Assembly (NCBI RefSeq): GCF_000483485.1
Contig: NZ_KI519609.1
Span: 2,075,460 to 2,139,459, forward strand
Reading direction: 5' to 3'
Source: Thiomicrorhabdus chilensis DSM 12352
Lineage (GTDB): Bacteria > Pseudomonadota > Gammaproteobacteria > Thiomicrospirales > Thiomicrospiraceae
Length of the DNA: 64,000 nucleotides
Under the pieces are notes generated by a model. That model was not told the DNA's origin. It saw only the letters and a program-made list of their open reading frames with translations, and ran no database searches. Below, one piece after another: positions 31,357 to 40,698 of the stretch. A program made the translations under genes and the position numbers. The stretch's first letter is position 1. Each line of letters opens with the position of its first letter.

Positions 31357-34177
31357 AATGACGCTCTTCCCCTTCACCCTCTACGTTGTCCACACAACGC
31401 TGACACAGTTCCGGATGCGCTTCAATCTGACCGACCTCGTCACGATGATGCCAGCAACGTGCACATTTTGGTTTTTCCGTGGCTCCAGCATCAATCCACA
31501 GGCCTGCCAATTCCGATTCCACGGCACTGTCCGGTTTATCTGCCAAAGGTTTCACAGCGGCATCCGAGGTGATCAGCACAAAACGCAGTTCATCTTCCAA
31601 CTGGTTGATTGCATCGAACAGACCGTTTTCACAATAAAGCGTGACTTCGGCCGTCAAGGAGCCTTTAATGACTTTATCGTTTCGCAACTGTTCCAACTGC
31701 TTGGAGACCGCCGAACGCACTTGCATCATCTGCTCCCAATAGGCCGAATTCATCTGCGCCGATTCATCCAATTCTGACAAACCTTCATACCAGGTTGAAA
31801 CGAAAACGGTCTGGGTACGCTCACCCGGAATTTCCCGCCAGATCTCTTCGGCCGTGAAACTCAAAATCGGCGCAATCCAACAGCTTAGCGCCTCAACGAT
31901 ATGGTACAGAGCGGTCTGCGCTGAACGACGCGGCAAACCGTCGGCCTTGCAGGTGTATTGGCGATCCTTGATCACATCCAGGTAGAAAGCACCCAGTTCG
32001 ACCGAACAAAAATGCGTGACGGCCTGATAGATGGCATGAAAATTATACTCCTCGTAAGCTTCAGTGATCTCTGTCTGCAATTTGGCCGCATGACCGATCA
32101 CCCATTTATCCAGCGGCAGCAAACCCTCATAGGCCACCAGATCAGTCGCCGGATTGAAACCGTTGATGTTGGCCAACAGGAAACGCGCCGTGTTACGGAT
32201 ACGGCGATAGGCATCCGCGGTACGGCTGATGATCTCGTCCGACACCGTCATCTCGTAACGATAATCCGCCGCTGAAATCCACAGGCGCAGGATATCCGCA
32301 CCATACTTGTTGGCAATCTCCTGAGGGGCGACCACGTTACCCTTGGACTTGGACATTTTCTTTCCGTCTTTGTCCACGGTAAAACCGTGGGTCAGCACTT
32401 GCTTGTACGGAGCCTGTCCGGATGTCGCCAAGGCCGTCAACAATGACGACTGGAACCAACCGCGGTGCTGATCCGATCCTTCCAGATACAAATCCGCCGG
32501 CGAATACAATTCATCGCGCTGATCCAGCACCGTGTAATGCGAAATCCCGGAATCGAACCACACATCCAGAATATCGGCAACCTGCTCGTAATCGTCCGCT
32601 TCGTCTCCCAACAAAGCAGCAGGATCCAAATCGTACCAAGCATCAATCGAATTCTGTTCGACCAGTTTGGCGACCTCTTCCATCAACTCGACCGTACGCG
32701 GATGCATTTCACCGGTGACCTTGTGAACGAAGATCGTAATCGGCACACCCCAGAAACGCTGACGCGAGATACACCAGTCCGGACGGCCGTCGATCATGCC
32801 TTCGATGCGATTTTGACCCCAATCCGGAACCCACTCGACTTTCTTGATTTCAGCCAACGCCTGTTCACGCAGACCGCCTTCGGTCATGGAGATGAACCAT
32901 TGCGGTGTGGCTCGGAAAATCAACGGTGTTTTGGTACGCCAGCAGTGCGGGTAACTGTGCTCGATGACTTCGATATGCAGTAACGCCTTATGCTCTTTGA
33001 GCACCTCGATCACGTGGTCGTCGACCTTAAGCACGTTCTCGCCTTCAAACAGCGGCGTACCAGCCACATAGTTACCACGACCGTCCACCGGGCAATCCAC
33101 TTCCAAGTCATACTTCAAACCGACCGCGAAATCTTCCTGACCGTGCCCCGGTGCCGTGTGCACACAACCGGTACCGGCTTCGGTGGTGACGTGGTCACCC
33201 AAAATCAACGGCACAATACGGTCATAAAACGGATGCTGCAAACGGATCAATTCAAACTGCTCACCGCGACCGTAAGCGATCACCTTGTAATGTTCATAGC
33301 CCCACTTGTCCATTGAATCCTTGATTTTCGCTTCCGCCAGGAACAGACGTTCCGGGCCGTGCTCGCCTTCAACCTGAACCACCGCATATTCAAGTTCCGG
33401 ATTGATCGACACCGCCTGGTTGGCCGGTAAAGTCCATGGCGTGGTGGTCCAGATCACCACCGACAAAGGCCCTTCACCCAAATGGTCTTCCACATGGTGA
33501 CAACGTTCGAAAAACGCCTTCTCGTCAAGCACTTTAAAGCGCACGTCAATTGACTTGGAACGCTTCATTTCATATTCGACTTCCGCTTCCGCCAACGCCG
33601 AATGCCCACCGACGGACCAATAAACCGGCTTGGTGCCTTTGACCAAATGCCCGTTCTGGATGATTTTCGACAGAGCGCGAATCTCGTTGGCCTCAAACTT
33701 AAAATCTTTGGTCAGATAAGGATGTTCCCAATCGGCCATGACTCCCAGACGCTGGAAATCGGCCATCTGGCCTTCCACCTGTTTCTGAGCATAATCTCGA
33801 CAGGCCTGTCTGAATTCGGTGGCACCAATTTTTTGGCCGACCTTGCCTTTCTTCTTTTCCACATTCAGTTCGATTGGCAGACCGTGACAGTCCCAACCCG
33901 GCACAAACGGCGCATCGAAACCACTCAAGCCCTTTGACTTGACGATCATGTCCTTCAATACCTTGTTCACCGCATGACCGATGTGAATGTTGCCGTTGGC
34001 GTACGGAGGGCCGTCGTGCAGAATGAACTTCGGACGTCCGGCCATATGCTCGCGAACCGTCTTATACAAAGATTCGGACTGCCAAGTCTCTACCTGTTTC
34101 GGCTCACGATTCGGCAAATTGCCGCGCATCGGAAAATCGGTTTCTGGAAGGTTTAAGGTCGGTTTATAGTCTGTCAT
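31349..34177 (-). CDS. ileS: Isoleucyl-tRNA synthetase
   Basis: Class I aminoacyl-tRNA synthetase of 942 aa. The HIGH motif occurs as [12 protein letters not shown] (about residue 60) and KMSKS as [11 protein letters not shown] (about 605). The editing (CP1) domain is present ([13 protein letters not shown]). The C-terminal zinc site has two CxxC-type pairs ([11 protein letters not shown] and LCQRCVDN). It lies between ribF and lspA in the order murJ–ribF–ileS–lspA. The 80-bp ribF–ileS gap holds a 33-bp mini-element at 34198. Confidence 0.98.
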   Translation of the reverse strand: MTDYKPTLNLPETDFPMRGNLPNREPKQVETWQSESLYKTVREHMAGRPKFILHDGPPYANGNIHIGHAVNKVLKDMIVKSKGLSGFDAPFVPGWDCHGLPIELNVEKKKGKVGQKIGATEFRQACRDYAQKQVEGQMADFQRLGVMADWEHPYLTKDFKFEANEIRALSKIIQNGHLVKGTKPVYWSVGGHSALAEAEVEYEMKRSKSIDVRFKVLDEKAFFERCHHVEDHLGEGPLSVVIWTTTPWTLPANQAVSINPELEYAVVQVEGEHGPERLFLAEAKIKDSMDKWGYEHYKVIAYGRGEQFELIRLQHPFYDRIVPLILGDHVTTEAGTGCVHTAPGHGQEDFAVGLKYDLEVDCPVDGRGNYVAGTPLFEGENVLKVDDHVIEVLKEHKALLHIEVIEHSYPHCWRTKTPLIFRATPQWFISMTEGGLREQALAEIKKVEWVPDWGQNRIEGMIDGRPDWCISRQRFWGVPITIFVHKVTGEMHPRTVELMEEVAKLVEQNSIDAWYDLDPAALLGDEADDYEQVADILDVWFDSGISHYTVLDQRDELYSPADLYLEGSDQHRGWFQSSLLTALATSGQAPYKQVLTHGFTVDKDGKKMSKSKGNVVAPQEIANKYGADILRLWISAADYRYEMTVSDEIISRTADAYRRIRNTARFLLANINGFNPATDLVAYEGLLPLDKWVIGHAAKLQTEITEAYEEYNFHAIYQAVTHFCSVELGAFYLDVIKDRQYTCKADGLPRRSAQTALYHIVEALSCWIAPILSFTAEEIWREIPGERTQTVFVSTWYEGLSELDESAQMNSAYWEQMMQVRSAVSKQLEQLRNDKVIKGSLTAEVTLYCENGLFDAINQLEDELRFVLITSDAAVKPLADKPDSAVESELAGLWIDAGATEKPKCARCWHHRDEVGQIEAHPELCQRCVDNVEGEGEERHYA

Positions 34178-34197
34178 GCTCTAGCTTCTATGTAAGA

Positions 34198-34230
34198 GAG
34201 AGCTTTGCATCTATCTCATGCAAAGCTCTC
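34198..34230. mobile_element. 33-bp mini inverted-repeat element with TAAGA duplication
   Basis: Perfect 13-bp inverted repeats GAGAGCTTTGCAT/ATGCAAAGCTCTC separated by 7 bases (CTATCTC). Immediately outside both ends lies TAAGA (34193–34197 and 34231–34235). The same termini border the 115-bp element at 52053, which also has a 5-bp duplication. It lies in the ribF–ileS leader, 20 bases before the ileS start, and forms a strong RNA hairpin without a T-run. Confidence 0.7.
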
Positions 34231-34257
34231 TAAGAGTTATAAGAATGAAAATAAGGG

Positions 34258-35193
34258 CTAATCAAAATACTGTCTGGCTTGCTGCGCATCCAAACGAATC
34301 TGTTCGGTTAATGCGTCCAGGCCGTCAAATTTCATTTCCGGACGCAAATAATGCCTCAAAGCCACATCCACATGGCGTCCGTAGATTTCTTGGTCCCAAT
34401 CGAACAGGTGCACCTCTATCGAAGGTCGGTGTCCGTTAACAGTCGGCCGAATGCCCAAATTGGCCACGCCCGGCCAAGGCTGCTCGGCGATGCCGTCCAC
34501 AGTCACGGCAAACACACCTTGAACCGGCATCTGCAAACGTTTCGGGTTCAGGTTCAAGGTGGGAAAACCGATGGTACGTCCCAGTTTCTGTCCGTGAATC
34601 ACCCGTCCGCTAAAGGTAAATGCCTTGCCCAACAAGGCCTCGGCCTCCTGCAGATCCGGCTTTTGCAGAGCATTGCGAATACGCGTACTGCTGACTCGCT
34701 GACCGTTCACACCATAGGTTGGCATATCAGTCACACTGAATCCCTTTTGCAAACCTTGCTGCTGCAAATAAGCGAAATCGCCAAGACGCTGTTTGCCGAA
34801 GCGGAAATCGTCCCCCACCACCAAATGTTTGACATTCAATCCCTGCAACAGAATCGAATCCACAAACTGCTGGGCTTGCAGACCGGCAAAATGTGCATCA
34901 AAACGCGCACACAGTACATAGTCAATCTCGGTGGCCTGAAACGCCTGCATTTTTTCACGCAAGTTCATCAAACGTACCGGCGCCTGATCGGGCGAAAAAA
35001 ACTCAACCGGCAAAGGCTCAAACACCATCACCACACTGGGCAACTTCTCGACTTTAGCCTGTTTGGCAACGGAACGCAAAACCTGCTGGTGTCCCACATG
35101 AACCCCGTCGAAGTTTCCAATCGTCAGAACACAGCCATTCGTCAATGCGCCCTGAACGGAATCTAAATTGTGCAAACCTCGAATTAAGTGCAT
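34258..35193 (-). CDS. ribF: Bifunctional riboflavin kinase / FAD synthetase
   Basis: Makes FMN and FAD from riboflavin. The 311-residue protein has the N-terminal nucleotidyl-transferase motif LTIGNFDGVHVGHQQVLR, then SSTRIRNAL. The C-terminal kinase domain carries GRTIGFPTLNL and VANLGIRPTV, with catalytic Glu in SIEVHLFDWD. It is upstream of ileS, as in many gammaproteobacteria. The leader from murJ holds an AT-rich stretch, so it may have its own promoter. Confidence 0.96.
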   Translation of the reverse strand: MHLIRGLHNLDSVQGALTNGCVLTIGNFDGVHVGHQQVLRSVAKQAKVEKLPSVVMVFEPLPVEFFSPDQAPVRLMNLREKMQAFQATEIDYVLCARFDAHFAGLQAQQFVDSILLQGLNVKHLVVGDDFRFGKQRLGDFAYLQQQGLQKGFSVTDMPTYGVNGQRVSSTRIRNALQKPDLQEAEALLGKAFTFSGRVIHGQKLGRTIGFPTLNLNPKRLQMPVQGVFAVTVDGIAEQPWPGVANLGIRPTVNGHRPSIEVHLFDWDQEIYGRHVDVALRHYLRPEMKFDGLDALTEQIRLDAQQARQYFD

Positions 35194-35312
35194 TTCACCA
35201 TGATTATATAATATAAAACAAGCCGAAAATTATACCGTAAACAGGCGCTTAACTTTTTGTAAATCGTTTAAAAACCAGCTTTTTTAAGGCATTTCAAAAT
35301 CAACAGGCCTGG

Positions 35313-36854
35313 TTATTTTTTCACCGTGGCTTTCAGCAGTCGTTTCGGATTCAATCCCAAGCCGATCAGCACCATGCCATAAATCAGAATCGCGCCTGCC
35401 ACCAAGCCCAACAGCCAAGCCATTCTATGCCAGGCGTCAAAGCCAAGCCACTCGCCGGTCAACGGAGACAACCACACAATAAAGCCCACCAGCACGACAT
35501 TGGCCAGCAACACCTGAACAAACAATTTAGGCCAGCCTGATAAAGGTCTGAAAACCTGCTGTTTACGCAAATACCAATAAAGCAGTCCGGCATTCACAAA
35601 CGCCGAAATGGTGGTCGCCGCCGCCAAGCCCACATGCGCAAACGGCCCGATCAGAATCAGATTCAAAACGGTATTGGTCACCAAGGCCACGACCGCGACC
35701 TTGACCGGGGTTTTCATGTCTTTACGTGCATAAAACGCCGGCGCCAGAATCTTCACCAAGATAAAACCCAGCAGACCGAACGAATAGGCCATCAGACTCA
35801 TGCCCGACATGCTCACATCCAGCTCGGTGAACTTACCGTAATGAAACAGGCTTATGATTAAAGGTTCAGCCAGCAACAATAACCCCAAAGTCGCCGGTAG
35901 GCCGATGATCAAAACCAAACGCAAGGCCGTGTCGATGTCTTGCCGAAAGCCCTCCCAGTTTTCGTTCGCCGCCTTTTTGGACAGGCCTGGTAACACCACC
36001 GTGGCCAAAGCCACGCCGAACACACCCAACGGAAACTCCATTAAACGATCCGAATAATAAAGCCAGGAAACCGAACCGGTTACCAAAAAAGAAGCCAAGA
36101 TCGTATCGATCAGCAAATTGATCTGCGCCACCGAGACCCCAAATAATGCCGGCAACATCAGACGCTTGACCTCCCCCACCCCGGGATCGCTCTGTCTGGA
36201 GGGATGTGGCAACAAGCCCAAACGATACAAAAACGGCAGATGAAACAGCAACTGCACCACACCGGCCACCAACACCCCCCACGCCAGAGCCATGACGGGA
36301 ATGTCCAGCAGAGGCGAGACCCATACGGCGAAACTGATCAGCACCAGGTTCAAAAACACCGGGGTAAAAGCCGGCACCGCAAACTGGTTGTAGGTATTCA
36401 TAATGGCGGAGGAAAACGCCACCAACGAAATCAGCAACAGATACGGAAAGGTGATGGACAGCATGTCGGACGCCAGCGCGAACTTGACCGGGTCGTCGAT
36501 AAATCCGGGAGCGAACACCATCATCCACAAAGAAGAGCCAAACACCCCGAAGGCCGTCAACAAAAGTAGAATTCCGCCCAAACGAAAGCTGATGGCATTC
36601 ACCAGATGCTTGACCGCATCCTGACCGCGTTTCTCTTTGGCTTCGGCCAATACCGGTACAAAGGCTTGAGAAAAGGCGCCCTCGGCAAATAGGCGACGAA
36701 AAAAATTGGGGATTTTAAACGCCACAAAAAACGCATCCGCCCCCATGCTGGCCCCGAAATATCGGGCGATGATGACATCCCGCACAAACCCCAGCACACG
36801 GGAAATCATCGTCATGCCGCCGACCGTGGCGGTGGCTTTTAAAATTCTTTTCAA
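35313..36854 (-). CDS. murJ: Lipid II flippase MurJ (MviN family)
   Basis: Inner-membrane MOP-superfamily protein of 513 aa that moves lipid II to the periplasmic face. Fourteen hydrophobic helices are evident. The N-terminus has the family pattern SRVLGFVRDVIIARYFGAS, then DAFFVAFKIPNFFRRLFAEGAFSQAFVPVL with conserved Arg and Asp residues of the central cavity. It precedes ribF on the minus strand. A CAGGCCTG palindrome lies one base after its stop (35304), and another is inside it (35982, encoding PGLS). Confidence 0.96.
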   Translation of the reverse strand: MKRILKATATVGGMTMISRVLGFVRDVIIARYFGASMGADAFFVAFKIPNFFRRLFAEGAFSQAFVPVLAEAKEKRGQDAVKHLVNAISFRLGGILLLLTAFGVFGSSLWMMVFAPGFIDDPVKFALASDMLSITFPYLLLISLVAFSSAIMNTYNQFAVPAFTPVFLNLVLISFAVWVSPLLDIPVMALAWGVLVAGVVQLLFHLPFLYRLGLLPHPSRQSDPGVGEVKRLMLPALFGVSVAQINLLIDTILASFLVTGSVSWLYYSDRLMEFPLGVFGVALATVVLPGLSKKAANENWEGFRQDIDTALRLVLIIGLPATLGLLLLAEPLIISLFHYGKFTELDVSMSGMSLMAYSFGLLGFILVKILAPAFYARKDMKTPVKVAVVALVTNTVLNLILIGPFAHVGLAAATTISAFVNAGLLYWYLRKQQVFRPLSGWPKLFVQVLLANVVLVGFIVWLSPLTGEWLGFDAWHRMAWLLGLVAGAILIYGMVLIGLGLNPKRLLKATVKK

Positions 36855-37092
36855 AATGAATGGCTTCTGTTGTTAATCGACTTTCCGCATTGTATCAAAG
36901 CTCCGTAAGAGACGCATTTAAAGCCGCTTATTAACGAGAATAAAGGCAGAAGGTGAATGGATATTAAGATTTGATAATAGAATGCCGCTAGTATTCCCTT
37001 AAGCCTCGGACTATGCCAATATTATCCTGACTGATGCCCATTCACAAATTAACAGCTCACAATAACCGTTGACAAAACAACAGGGAATCGCC

Positions 37093-38724
37093 ATGAAAGC
37101 CGCCGAATTATTTGTCCGATGTCTGGAAAACGAAGAGGTTGAATACATCTTCGGTATCCCTGGAGAAGAGAATCTTGATTTAATGGATGCGCTGCTGGAC
37201 AGTCACATCCAATTCATCCTCACCCGTCACGAGCAAGGAGCGGCTTTCATGGCTGACGTCTACGGTCGTCTTACCGGCCAGGCGGGCGTATGTTTATCCA
37301 CACTCGGGCCCGGTGCCACCAATCTGGTGACAGGCGTGGCGGACGCCAACATGGATCGCGCGCCGGTCGTCGCCATCGCCGGACAAGCGGCCACGAGCCG
37401 CCTGCACAAAGAGAGCCATCAGGTCTTGGATCTGGTCAACCTGTTTGAACCCATCAGCAAATACAGTACCCAGATCCTGACGCCGGACATTATTCCGGAA
37501 GTGGTGCGTAAAGCCTTCAAGGTCGCACAGTCTGAAAAACCCGGCTGCAGCTTTATTGATTTTCCTGAAAACATCGCCTCGTTTGAGGTCAATAAGCCGC
37601 CATTAAAAAAACAAAGCGCCCTGCCGCCTGAGCCCAACAGTCATAAAGTCAAACAAGCAGCCGAGGTCATCAGCCAGGCACACTACCCCATCATCATCGC
37701 CGGAAACGGCGTGGTGCGTTCCAATGCAAGCCACGCCCTGGAAGAGTTTGCTTCCAAACTCAACATTCCGGTGGCCACCACCTTCATGGCCAAAGGGGTA
37801 CTTTCTTGTGGACACGAACTTTCACTGGGAACCGTCGGACTGCAGGCCAACGACTACATTTCATGCGGTATTGACCGCGCCGACGTGGTGATTTGCGTGG
37901 GCTACGACATCGTCGAATACCAACCGCACTTATGGAACCACAATCCCGGGTGTAAAATCATCCACATCGACAGCCAACCCGCCGAAGTGGACGAGTTTTA
38001 CATTGTCGAAGCGGGCCTGATCGGGGACATCGGCAGCGCTTTGGCCAAAATATCGGCCATCAGTCAGCGTCATAAAACCCCCTTCTACCAGAACCTGAAA
38101 CAGCACATTGACGAGCGCATGCAGGCGTACAAGGACGACAGCGGATTCCCGCTCAAACCTCAGAAAATCCTTCACGACCTGCGCAGAGCCTTGCAACCCG
38201 AAGACATCGTCATCTCCGATGTGGGTGCGCATAAGATGTGGATCGCACGCATGTTTCAAACTCTGGCTCCCAACACCTGCATTATCTCCAACGGTTTCGC
38301 CTCCATGGGCATCGCCCTACCGGGTGCCATTGCCGCCAAGCTCGCCAAACCCAAACAAGTGGCGGTGGCGGTCACCGGAGATGCCGGATTCTTGATGAAC
38401 ATGCAAGAGATTGAAACCGCGGTACGTTTGCAGATACCGATTATCGTGCTCATCTGGAACGATGCCCATTACGGTTTGATCAAATGGAAACAGGAAAACC
38501 ATTTTGGACGCGAAAGCCATGTCGCTTTCACCAATCCCGATTTCGTCAAACTGGCCGACGCTTTTGGTGCCAAAGGTTATCGCATCGAGAAAGCCAGCGA
38601 TCTGCTACCGACCTTGAAAAAGGCGATAACAGACGATTGCGTGGTATTGATCGATTGTCCGGTGGATTACTCGGAGAATCTTAAATTGACCGAAGAACTC
38701 GGTCATTTGATCTGCCCCAGTTAG
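37093..38724 (+). CDS. Acetolactate synthase-like thiamine-pyrophosphate enzyme (AlsS/IlvB type)
   Basis: TPP-dependent carboligase of 543 aa. It contains the catalytic Glu motif LTRHEQGAAFMADVYGRLTG, the FIDFPENIA stretch, and the TPP-Mg site GDAGFLMNMQEIETAVR…WNDAHYGLIK. In organisation and key motifs it is closer to catabolic AlsS or the ilvB-like single-subunit group than to IlvI. No regulatory subunit gene (ilvN/ilvH) is next to it, and the substrate (pyruvate) is inferred. ATG 37093 with AGGGAATCGCC upstream is preferred over the TTG at 37069. The adjacent DUF3817 gene is convergent and not an obvious partner. Confidence 0.82.
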   Translation: MKAAELFVRCLENEEVEYIFGIPGEENLDLMDALLDSHIQFILTRHEQGAAFMADVYGRLTGQAGVCLSTLGPGATNLVTGVADANMDRAPVVAIAGQAATSRLHKESHQVLDLVNLFEPISKYSTQILTPDIIPEVVRKAFKVAQSEKPGCSFIDFPENIASFEVNKPPLKKQSALPPEPNSHKVKQAAEVISQAHYPIIIAGNGVVRSNASHALEEFASKLNIPVATTFMAKGVLSCGHELSLGTVGLQANDYISCGIDRADVVICVGYDIVEYQPHLWNHNPGCKIIHIDSQPAEVDEFYIVEAGLIGDIGSALAKISAISQRHKTPFYQNLKQHIDERMQAYKDDSGFPLKPQKILHDLRRALQPEDIVISDVGAHKMWIARMFQTLAPNTCIISNGFASMGIALPGAIAAKLAKPKQVAVAVTGDAGFLMNMQEIETAVRLQIPIIVLIWNDAHYGLIKWKQENHFGRESHVAFTNPDFVKLADAFGAKGYRIEKASDLLPTLKKAITDDCVVLIDCPVDYSENLKLTEELGHLICPS

Positions 38725-38750
38725 GACGTTAGAACGGTTTAAACCTGTTT

Positions 38751-38776
38751 GAAAACCAACAGGCCTGCTGGTTTTC
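38751..38776. terminator. Bidirectional terminator built on a CAGGCCTG palindrome
   Basis: 26-bp near-perfect palindrome. GAAAACCA (38751–38758) mirrors TGGTTTTC (38769–38776) around ACAGGCCTGC; only the innermost flanking pair is mismatched. It lies between the converging acetolactate synthase-like gene (stop 38724) and the DUF3817 gene (stop 38775) and overlaps the latter's stop codon. Confidence 0.65.
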
Positions 38777-39068
38777 AGCCTTGAGCAGAAACATCCGCTG
38801 TTTTCAAGACCTTGGCCTTGTACACAAAAGTGCCGAACGGAATCAACGAGGCGATCAAACCGAGAAAGCCTTTCATTTCCGAAAGATGGCCTTTAAGGAC
38901 GTGGTAAAACAGCACGATATTGAACGCCAAAAACAGACCGCCGTGGGCACGCCCGACCCAACTGACCGCTTCCGGCATGCCGTAATTGTATTTCAACGGC
39001 ATCGCCACAAACAACAGCAGCAACAATGAAGTCCCTTCCAATAAAGCCATAAATCTTAAAAATGCCAT
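38775..39068 (-). CDS. DUF3817 family integral membrane protein
   Basis: 97-residue membrane protein with three hydrophobic segments: about 3–24 (LRFMALLEGTSLLLLLFVAMP), 37–57 (VGRAHGGLFLAFNIVLFYHV) and 66–88. The motif EGTSLLLLLFVAMPLKY..G with WVGRAHG is typical of DUF3817 (YdzA-like) proteins. Function is unknown. It reads on the minus strand as a single gene; the terminator of rpsT lies just upstream. Confidence 0.8.
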   Translation of the reverse strand: MAFLRFMALLEGTSLLLLLFVAMPLKYNYGMPEAVSWVGRAHGGLFLAFNIVLFYHVLKGHLSEMKGFLGLIASLIPFGTFVYKAKVLKTADVSAQG

Positions 39069-39098
39069 GTCATCACCTTGTTTAATAAATCCCGGGTA

Positions 39099-39129
39099 TA
39101 AAAAAACCGGGAATAATCCCGGTTTCTTC
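39099..39129 (-). terminator. Intrinsic terminator of rpsT
   Basis: On the minus strand, AAACCGGGA–TTAT–TCCCGGTTT runs into seven T. It is about 130 bp beyond the rpsT stop and just before the DUF3817 start. Confidence 0.8.
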
Positions 39130-39152
39130 TTAATTTATTGTCAATTTCGTTT

Positions 39153-39236
39153 CTAAAGTTTATGGATTCAAGGCGAAAAATAGGAGTTTACATTAAGTAA
39201 ATGACTATTTTTCAACAACGAAGCCGTGAACTTTAG
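39153..39236. repeat. Imperfect hairpin repeat, copy 2 (downstream of rpsT)
   Basis: 84-bp inverted repeat with CTAAAGTT at the outside, AAAAATAG in both arms and TTTAC…GTAAA at the centre. It shares CTTCGTTGTTGAA and CGCCTTGAAT with the repeat at 5875. It lies between the rpsT stop and its terminator, so it is transcribed. Confidence 0.6.
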
Positions 39237-39256
39237 GGGCGAAAGAGCAATAAATT

Positions 39257-39520
39257 TTAGGCCATCGCTTTGATGCGAGCGTTAATGCGGCTCTTGGTAC
39301 GAGCGGCTTTGTTTTTAGCGATGATGCCTTTACGAGCCATACCGTCTAGGTTTGACTGTGCATCACGGAACGCTGCATTCGCAGCCGCCTGATCACCACC
39401 GTCGATTGCTGCATACACTTTTTTCAAAGAAGTACGCATTTCAGAACGCATCGCTGAGTTATGCTGACGTTGTTTTTCTGCCTGACGTGCGCGTTTTGCT
39501 GCTTGTGCTGAGTTTGCCAC
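39257..39520 (-). CDS. rpsT: 30S ribosomal protein S20
   Basis: 87-residue, strongly basic primary 16S-binding protein. The sequence starts MANSAQAAKRARQAEKQRQH and contains MRSEMRTSLKKVYAAID and a Lys/Arg-rich C-terminus (AARTKSRINARIKAMA), all typical of S20. GGAG lies about eight bases before the ATG. It is a single-gene unit, as in many proteobacteria, flanked by a hairpin repeat and a terminator. Confidence 0.97.
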   Translation of the reverse strand: MANSAQAAKRARQAEKQRQHNSAMRSEMRTSLKKVYAAIDGGDQAAANAAFRDAQSNLDGMARKGIIAKNKAARTKSRINARIKAMA

Positions 39521-39883
39521 TTTATTTCTCCAGTTTGTTTTTACGTGTTAACGATCCGTAGACCTATCATTAACAATTAACACAACATTGTCTTATGCGT
39601 ACACAAGAACAATGACTACGTTGTTTATATCCAACCATCCGAAAACGAATGATTTGAAAAGGATTGGGAATTATCCACAATCCACGCTGACCGGTCAAGC
39701 TTTATTCCAAAACAAATTGAAAATGAAGAACTTATGGAAACTGAACAGGCCTGCTTATTTTCAAAAACAATCAAAAAACCATCCTAAGTTATAAAATTGA
39801 ACGTTTTGTGATTGAAAATGCCATTTTATTGAGAAGCCTCTTTGATGACCGTGTTTCACATTTAATCTGTATCAAGGCTTCCC

Positions 39884-39914
39884 GTTACTATTTTTGTTCG
39901 CCAAAAATAGTAAC
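39884..39914. repeat. Perfect 13-bp hairpin in non-coding DNA
   Basis: GTTACTATTTTTG (39884–39896) and CAAAAATAGTAAC (39902–39914) with loop TTCGC. It is followed by CACAAAAAAGGCGC, not by a T-run. Confidence 0.7.
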
Positions 39915-40124
39915 CACAAAAAAGGCGCTCCATTTCATAAATTGGCAAGTTCTAAACTGGTTCACTGAAATGCTGAACTCGCTCCGCTCAAACAGCAGCG
40001 TTTTTTAACCGTTCACGACATTAAGAACCTTGTTCAATTTATTCCAATGAGAAACTGGCCGGTACACTTCAGACCCTATGAAACAATTGAAATCTAACGT
40101 AAAGCCTCATTGTAAAAAGGAGGA

Positions 40125-40206
40125 TTTTTGTTCAAGGTCAAGGCAAATTTCAGCGACGTTTACGCTTGTAAACGAGCTGGAATTTAACGCAGAGATTGAA
40201 CAAAAA
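40125..40206. repeat. Imperfect hairpin repeat, copy 3 (3' of rlmH)
   Basis: 82-bp inverted repeat. Both arms start TTTTTGTTCAA and meet at CGTTTACGC-TTGTAAACG. The GCGTTAAATT and GCCTTGA blocks resemble those of copies 1 and 2. It ends 9 bp from the rlmH stop. On the rlmH transcript a TTTTTG run precedes rather than follows the stem, so it is not a normal terminator. Confidence 0.55.
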
Positions 40207-40214
40207 GACCCTTT

Positions 40215-40685
40215 TTATTCGCGATGGTAGGGGTGGTGGTTGATGACCGACCACGCTCGGTAAACCTGTTCCGCCACCATAATACGCACCATCGGATGCG
40301 GCATGGTCAATTTGGACAGACCCCACTTCCATTGCGCCTGTTGCAGAATAGTCTGATCCAAGCCGTCTGGGCCGCCCACTATCAGGGCAATATCCTGCCC
40401 GCCGGCGAGCCAGTCTTCCATCTTATCGGCCAAGCCTTTGGTGGTGACCTGTTGTCCGTGTTCGTCCAACGCGATCAGACGCGCGCCTTTAGGAATAGCG
40501 GCCAGAATACGTTTGGCTTCCTCAGCTTTCATCTGCTCGACCGAGCTGGTTTTGCCGCGTTGCGCCATGGGCAGTTCAATCAAATTCAAACTACAGGCTT
40601 TCGGCAAACGTTTAGCGTACTCCGCATAGCCTTCCTGCACCCATTTGGGCATTTTCTGGCCGACGGTGATGAAATGAATGATCAA
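40215..40685 (-). CDS. rlmH: 23S rRNA pseudouridine-1915 N3-methyltransferase
   Basis: SPOUT-fold methyltransferase that modifies pseudouridine 1915 of 23S rRNA, acting on the 70S ribosome. TTG 40685 is chosen as start: GGGA lies eight bases upstream, the product starts (M)IIHFITVGQKMPKWV as RlmH does, and the length is 156 aa. The longer frame to 40754 would overlap rsfS. Knot motifs are LIALDEHGQ, ALIVGGPDGLD and LSKLTMPHPMVRIMVAEQ, with the C-terminal YHRE. It follows rsfS by 13 bp, the usual rsfS-rlmH pair. Confidence 0.95.
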   Translation of the reverse strand: MIIHFITVGQKMPKWVQEGYAEYAKRLPKACSLNLIELPMAQRGKTSSVEQMKAEEAKRILAAIPKGARLIALDEHGQQVTTKGLADKMEDWLAGGQDIALIVGGPDGLDQTILQQAQWKWGLSKLTMPHPMVRIMVAEQVYRAWSVINHHPYHRE

Positions 40686-40698
40686 AATCGGTTCCCGT

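Larger units (their letters stand above)
39521..40214. other. 694-bp non-coding stretch between rpsT and rlmH
   Basis: No supported gene on either strand. It holds CAGGCCTG at 39746 in its most complete context (AACAGGCCTGCTTATTTTC), a perfect hairpin at 39884–39914, and a hairpin repeat at 40125. The segment from about 39880 to 40010 (TTACTATTTTTGTTCGCCAA, then AAAAAAGGCGC and a TGAACTCGCTCCGCTCAAAC stretch) resembles a degenerate sequence I have seen dispersed in many proteobacterial genomes; that resemblance is from memory. The rpsT promoter must lie at the left end. Confidence 0.6.

Noticed and set aside
39808-40008. 66-codon plus-strand ORF in the rpsT–rlmH gap
   Set aside because: It covers a hairpin and degenerate repeat-like sequence, has no ribosome-binding site and no recognisable protein pattern.
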